Shown: positions 58,580 through 64,000 of the stretch, piece by piece
How positions within the stretch are numbered: the first letter of the stretch is position 1
How the letters are laid out: the number at the start of each line of letters is the position of its first letter
Assembly: GCA_022749755.1 (NCBI GenBank)
Contig: CM040450.1
Coordinates: forward strand, 11,616,913-11,680,912
Source: Azadirachta indica
Lineage: Eukaryota > Streptophyta > Magnoliopsida > Sapindales > Meliaceae
DNA: 64,000 bases
Direction: 5' to 3'
Program-made: the position numbers and the translations under genes
The notes under the pieces: model-generated
The model's input: only the letters and a program-made list of their open reading frames with translations
The model's database searches: none
Told to the model about the DNA's origin: nothing

Positions 58580-61500
58580 GTTGTGAGATCTCTAATCATT
58601 ATTAATTAGGGATTTATTTAATACAATTAAATAAATCTGTCTTTATTTGCAAACCTTAAAAACCTCGGGGGCTTACATGTTATTATATTTTTTTTCGTAA
58701 AGACGCTTGTGTTTACTAATTTTGGGCTTAGAGCAATTTTAAAGGCTAGCTGTTTTGGGTGACGCACGATAGTTAAATTTCGTAGTAAACTAAATGGACC
58801 ACTAATTTTTTCCAAATACACTAAAATTAGAAAATGGGGTGTGATCAGTAATTTGGAGAAGAAACGATTTGTTAAGAAACGTTACTCGTACAACTATCGA
58901 ATAGTTTTGTTTTCCTTCAAACTGAGGGTGCTTAACAAATATGAAAAAACAAACTATAAACACCCATAAAGAAAAAGTTTGGGGTGTATTTAGCAGCCAT
59001 GATAGGAGTCCATTAAGTTACTAAGTTTGGCCATGGTCAAATTGAAGTTTGCCAAAATATGAAGTCATCCCCAAGAACAAATATGAATGTAACCATCAAA
59101 ATTTTTGTTACATATTTTTATTTTTTAATTGAAATTATTAAATGCATTACTGTTAATTGTTTGAGAATGTTGAAATAGAAAACCCAATTTTCTTTTTCAT
59201 AAAAAGAATATGATAAATGCAATGTAGAATTAGTGAGTGTTGTGTCACAAAAATGTTATATTATGGATTTATTCCCTCGAGACAAAGGAAGGGAAAAAAA
59301 AAAAGATTTGTTACTACCAATTTTTAGTAAGATACATTAATTTTTCTGTTAATATTTAGTATTTTTATTGCACATTAATTGAGGCTTTCAAAATTACTAT
59401 ATTTCAATGTCAAAAATAGTTTTAAGAGAAGTGATGGAATGAAATGCATCAAAGATGGAAAATAAAGAGTGTCTGTTTGATATATATATATATATATTTG
59501 AATAATAAAAAAAATTGTATGACTTAGTAACTCTTTTATATCCAAAATTATGAAATAATTTACTTTTGTCAAAATTTACAAAATTGAAAAAAATTTAGAT
59601 TTGTCAAAATTGACAAAATTAAAGCTTTCTTACATAATAAAATTTAAAAAGCCTAGAACAAATATGTATTTTTTAAAACAAATAATAAAATACAATCTAT
59701 AGCACTCAACTATAAATTTTGATTAAAAAAAAAGTGGATTATGTGTCTAATAAAAAAACTCAGAAAAAAATTTAGCTGCATTTTATTTATTTAATTCTAA
59801 CATGACACTTTTAAATACCGTACGATGCCACACTCACATATATATACATATATTATATCTAAAAGAAGAACAAAAATAAAAACAAAAAACTAGGAAGAAA
59901 ATGAAGAAAACATAACAAAAATATTTGAAATTATAATTAATATTATAAAATTGTTTTTGTTAAATTTACTTATTTTTTTATTATTATTTTACATATCATG
60001 ATATTAGCAAAATAAAAAAATCACATAACAAATGTGAAAAGGGATAAAAAATTTCGAATAGTATTATATAACATCACATCACATGGAAATACCCACGAAA
60101 TTCCTAGCCCTAATTAATTAAAGAGACCAAAGACCTATCGCCATCATAATGTTAAGTCCATTTTCTTCTAAATTGTCAAATATAAATGTTGGAATTAAAC
60201 AATTGCATCACTACAATTTATTTAGTTTAATATTGAGGTGTTTTTCTTTAAATATTACATGTTATTTATATAACATATAAATATTATATTAAAAATCTAT
60301 CGAAAATCAAAAGTTTTAATTAAATTTATTTTCACGTTATCTAAAAATTTGTATTCGATTCAGGCAAAATCTACTTCCACCATTCTTTTGAAGGAAAATG
60401 ATCTCCACCATTTTTTGGAGAAAAATATTGAGGTGTTAAAAACTTTAAAAATACAATTGTTATAAGACGAAAGTTTTAAATGATAAAATTAACGAAAAAA
60501 ATAAGATGGTCCTATTAAAATTAAGTTTGATATTAAATATTTATTTCACGTTATTTTAAAAGTAGAGTAGAAAAATCATAATTTTAAATGACACTTAATT
60601 TTAATTTATATACATTTATTAATTTTTTAAGAGTCATATTATAATATGACGTCAGTATTACGAAAGTCATAATTATTGGTAATAGAGATTAATTTTTAGG
60701 ATAAAAAGACTTATTTTTATAGGACTATTGAAGTATGTGGAATTGCAATTTAATATTTACATTTTAGTATACGAAGTATTGTAATCTTACCTATATTAAA
60801 ATTTTTTTAAAAAAATTTGAGATATGTAACAAAATTTTCATTAATTATATGAATTTAATGATTGTATTGTACATAAACTCATTTGTTATATAAAATAATT
60901 GACAAATATGAAATATACAACATTTAATATTATATCTCTCAATATTCAATATTGAATTGTTCAATTGTTATCATTAAACCAACATTAAATATTATTTAGT
61001 ATTACATTCATATGTTATAAACATAATTTTACACAATTTTAACAAAAATAAAGAAACTTGAAATTTAATATGTGTGAACTTGGAAAATGATGATCTTCAA
61101 CCGTCTTGTTGCAAGTTCTCATCCAAAAGTTAAAATTTTAATTATTTAAAAATTTCTATTATTTCGTGATTCTAATAGTTTTAAAAATAATTTAAAAAAT
61201 TTCAATTTGTTTGTTACTATTATTCGATTAAATAAAAAAGAAATACTATAGCGTATTTGTATTCACTAACAATCACTTCCATAATAACAAAAGAATTTAA
61301 TAATAATTATATAAATTTTCATATAAATAGATGTTATTAATTAACCAATCAAAATATTTATAAGTATTTTAAAATTATTAATTTTTTAAGAAAATCAACC
61401 ATAAAATTATTAGAATTAATTAATCTAATAAACCAAACGTTAGTTTTAATTTTTCTTTTTAATCTTTTACGTTTTTGATACGTCAAATAAAAATAAAAAT

Positions 61501-62224
61501 TGAAATTGAAATTGAAATCTTGAAAATATTGTTGAAGATCTTGACTTGAAGTCAGAGTCAACGAAGAAGAGCAGCTAGCGTGATGCATATATCACACACA
61601 GATTCCTCGTTAATTTTATTTTTAATTTAATTTAATTTAATTTTTTCTAAAAGCTAATATAAACGCGAGACTTTTCATTAATTTCCAAGAACTTACTGCA
61701 TGATTAACAAGTCAAGTATTTGTTGACTTTTTTGACTTTTATTATCTCTTCTTCTAACCTTTTCATACGATTTCCAATAAATAAAATTACCGACAAAAAT
61801 TTCTAGCACTCGTGTCGTTCTCATCATCAATATGAACTATCAATTCCACGTTTGTATAGTATCCTTATGAAATTAACATAGATATTTTTATTTAAAGGAA
61901 AAAATTAATAACCTTTTAATTTTATACTACATTTTATACTATTTAAAAATTATTAAATTTATATATTTTTAATAATTAAGATTAAATATAATTAAAATAT
62001 AATTAATGTACATATATGATACCTTTTCAACTGTTAAAAGTGAATAAACTTAATAAATGACAAATAATTAAAAAAACTGTATAAAATTAAAAAGAATAAT
62101 AATTCTTAAGCTTTATTCAATATTATTATCTAATTTTAAAATATTATTGATATTAACATTAAAAATCTATTGATAAATATATTAAAATTTTATTGAGAGT
62201 TTGGACATGATAGTTATGTTGTAT

Positions 62225-62285
62225 CCTATATATGTGTGTGTGTGTATATATATATATATATGTATATATACACGCACACACATAC
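62225..62285. repeat. (GT)n(TA)n(CA)n compound microsatellite
   Basis: Runs of GT, TA and then CA with interruptions; self-complementary ends. Confidence 0.9.
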
Positions 62286-62967
62286 ATATACTTATAAAGT
62301 ACGAAATTACTCTCAAATTGAAGAGATATTTATTTATATTATAATATAAAGAGAATTTAGCTCTCAATTATGCTAAAAATATGCAGAGTTTTAGTACATT
62401 AATTTTATTTTTTCCTTTTGAAAAAAGAATTGCAGATGTTAGGATAGAACCCAAGGAATTTTAATATGAAGTAGGTAGCAATCATCATTTTCTTAACTAG
62501 CTTTGAGTATATCATTCTTTTTACCTTTTTACCTTTATTTCAATACTAAGAAGGGTAGATTAGTCATTTAAAAAAATATAAATTTTATTACCTATTGATA
62601 AAAATTTTATTATTTAAAGACACAATTTGAAATAATTATAATTTGTTTGATATTGAGACATGGCAACTTCAAACACAATAAATATCAAATATTAATTAGA
62701 AATAAATAATTTTAAAAGTTTGTGTTGTCAAATTTTTTTTTAACTTTATTTACGAAGTATAACAAATGCCTCGCCCCCACGAAACCAAAAGTTATTCTTA
62801 TTACAAAATAAGCTCCTTAAACGGAGATGTATAATAACAAGAAATTAGAACCTTTATTTATTATTAAACAACATAATTGTTGGTTTTAAGAGAGAAGGTT
62901 CATAAGCTACCTAATTAATGTTGAGGCGATAAAAGAAGACGTAAATTAGAGTTCTATTTAAGTAGGA

Positions 62968-63065
62968 CTTGTTGCCATTAATATGTAGGTCTTGTTCTCA
63001 CTAATATGTAGGTCATATCTCTTAAAAGTCTCGTTCTCACTAATATGTAGGTCATATCTCGTAAA
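62968..63065 (+). repeat. Short 40-bp direct repeats in the NAC promoter region
   Basis: TTCTCACTAATATGTAGGTC with CATATCTC occurs at about 62994 and 63034, and a partial ATTAATATGTAGGTC at 62978. They lie 320-400 bases before the NAC start codon. Confidence 0.7.
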
Positions 63066-63285
63066 GAAAAAAAAAAAAAGAAAGTGTATAAATATATAGT
63101 ATTAAAAAGAGAGAGAGACAAGGTCCATATGTTTTTGCATAAAATCAAAATATATTATAATTACATGAAATGCCATTTTGACAAGTTCCAAAAAGTAATA
63201 TAGGGATTAATGAGGAAGGTAATTCTCTTGACAAGCTCGTGGAATTTTCCTAGTGTTCTCATTTGTCTCCAATTATCATTATGGC

Positions 63286-63328
63286 TTGACTGAATTTCGC
63301 CTAACTCTTTCTTCTGCATGTATATAAA
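63286..63328 (+). promoter_or_regulatory. NAC core promoter: W-box-like motif and TATA box
   Basis: TTGACT (about 63286-63291), a WRKY-binding W-box core, is followed by TATATAAA (63321-63328), 55-62 bases before the ATG at 63383. Confidence 0.5.
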
Positions 63329-63382
63329 TTATTATCCACCATTAACGCAAGAGATTATTATTATTGATTAGTAGTTGTAAAA

Positions 63383-64000
63383 ATGGTAGAAGAATATCCA
63401 CCTGGGTTTCGGTTTTATCCAACTGAAGAAGAATTGGTTTCGTTTTATCTTCATAACAAGCTTGAAGGAAGAAGACAAGATCTCAATCGTCTCATGGACC
63501 GGATTATACCAGTCGTCAATATCTACGACTACAATCCATGGGATCTCCCACGTAAATTTCTTTCTTATCTGTTAATTAATTAATTTATTTTTGTTCATTG
63601 ATCTCCTTAGCTGAACCGGGTATAACCTTGCATTTAATTCCAAGATCATGTATTACTTTTGGTTATTCCATTTTTTTTTTTAATAACTTATGAAATTATT
63701 ATTTGGGTTTCAGAATTTTCAGAATACCTGTGTCATAGAGATCCAGAACAATGGTTCTTCTTCATTCCAAGGCAAGAAAATGAGGCCAGGGGAGGCAGAC
63801 CTAATCGGCTGACCACTGCCGGATACTGGAAAGCTACCGGCTCTCCTGGTTTTGTTTACTCATTAAATCGTGCTGTAGGACAGAAAAGAACTATGGTTTT
63901 CTACAGAGGAAGAGCCCCAAATGGAGCAAAAACTGAGTGGAAGATGAATGAATACAAAGCCATTGAAGGAGAAGCTTCAACGCATAGTACTGCTGCAGTC
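63383..64000 (+). CDS. NAC transcription factor, NAC090-like (5' part, runs off window)
   Basis: Exon 1 is 63383-63551 and exon 2 starts at 63714 and continues past 64000; the intron is GT-AG and the joined codon is CAA. The product begins [20 protein letters not shown], the NAC subdomain A. Further blocks are [17 protein letters not shown] (B), [10 protein letters not shown] (C), [18 protein letters not shown] text reading [13 protein letters not shown] (C/D), and [20 protein letters not shown] then NEYKA (D), where most NAC proteins have WVMHEY. The [13 protein letters not shown] and WKMNEY spellings point to the NAC090/NAC061/NAC036 branch, linked in Arabidopsis to salicylic acid and senescence control. 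The C-terminal activation region lies outside the window. Confidence 0.93.

Larger units (their letters stand above)
57170..62967. other. AT-rich intergenic DNA, no gene seen
   Basis: Nearly 6 kb without a recognisable exon. Short TA runs occur near 59480-59500 and a GT/TA/CA run at 62225-62285. A 65-bp palindrome is at 58515-58579. Confidence 0.55.

Overview
This is a stretch of plant nuclear DNA. Protein-coding genes have several exons with GT-AG introns, and the gene families present (a plant NAC factor, an S40/DUF584 senescence regulator, plant SNX1, plant TFIIIA, a plant CDC20 relic) are those of a flowering plant. The intergenic DNA is very AT-rich and full of decayed transposons. A eudicot is most likely; a woody rosid such as Citrus would fit the protein spellings I recognise, but that is an inference from memory, not a measurement.

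Layout. 1-11.2 kb: no intact gene. It holds a ~700-bp inverted repeat, a non-autonomous hAT-like element (1912-2803), an AT-rich ~250-bp tandem array (3420-4880), an inverted, broken copy of the 3' half of the SNX1 gene (6240-7690), and a cluster of decayed small LTR-element fragments (8121-10200). 11.2-17.1 kb (minus strand): a 9-exon gene predicted to encode a 1200-residue GMC/cholesterol-oxidase-like flavoprotein fused to an alpha/beta-hydrolase. 18-20 kb: gene relics. 20.3-26.5 kb (minus): a second, tandem copy of the oxidoreductase-hydrolase gene, killed by a lost start codon, stops, deletions and a LINE insertion with target-site duplication. 28.3-29.5 kb: a TFIIIA relic.

29838-31628 is the highlight. 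It is a non-autonomous LTR element in tandem (LTR-internal-LTR-internal-LTR, 280-bp LTRs, ~476-bp internals), and each LTR carries on the minus strand a complete type III hammerhead self-cleaving ribozyme. It has a tRNA-Met primer-binding site and a 4-bp AAGG target duplication. This is the architecture of a plant retrozyme, here a dimer with three intact ribozymes, able in principle to release 755/756-nt RNAs.

32.4-39.2 kb: a MULE-like MITE, then the intact 10- or 11-exon sorting nexin 1 gene (plus strand), the parent of the relics at 6.2-7.7 and 19.7 kb. 40.6-42.4 kb: decayed Ty1/copia pieces in both orientations. 43.6-45.3 kb: a 1.69-kb near-perfect foldback. 46.3-48.5 kb: a CDC20 WD40 relic, partly duplicated. 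52.7-53.4 kb: an intact single-exon S40-type gene with ABRE/G-box motifs upstream. 53.4-63.3 kb: mostly empty AT-rich DNA with one weak minus-strand transcription-unit candidate near 57 kb. 63.4 kb to the end: the first two exons of a NAC090-like transcription factor, cut by the window edge.

The intact genes do not form a pathway. The common thread is local duplication and decay (oxidoreductase pair, SNX1 fragments, CDC20 fragments) amid small non-autonomous transposons.
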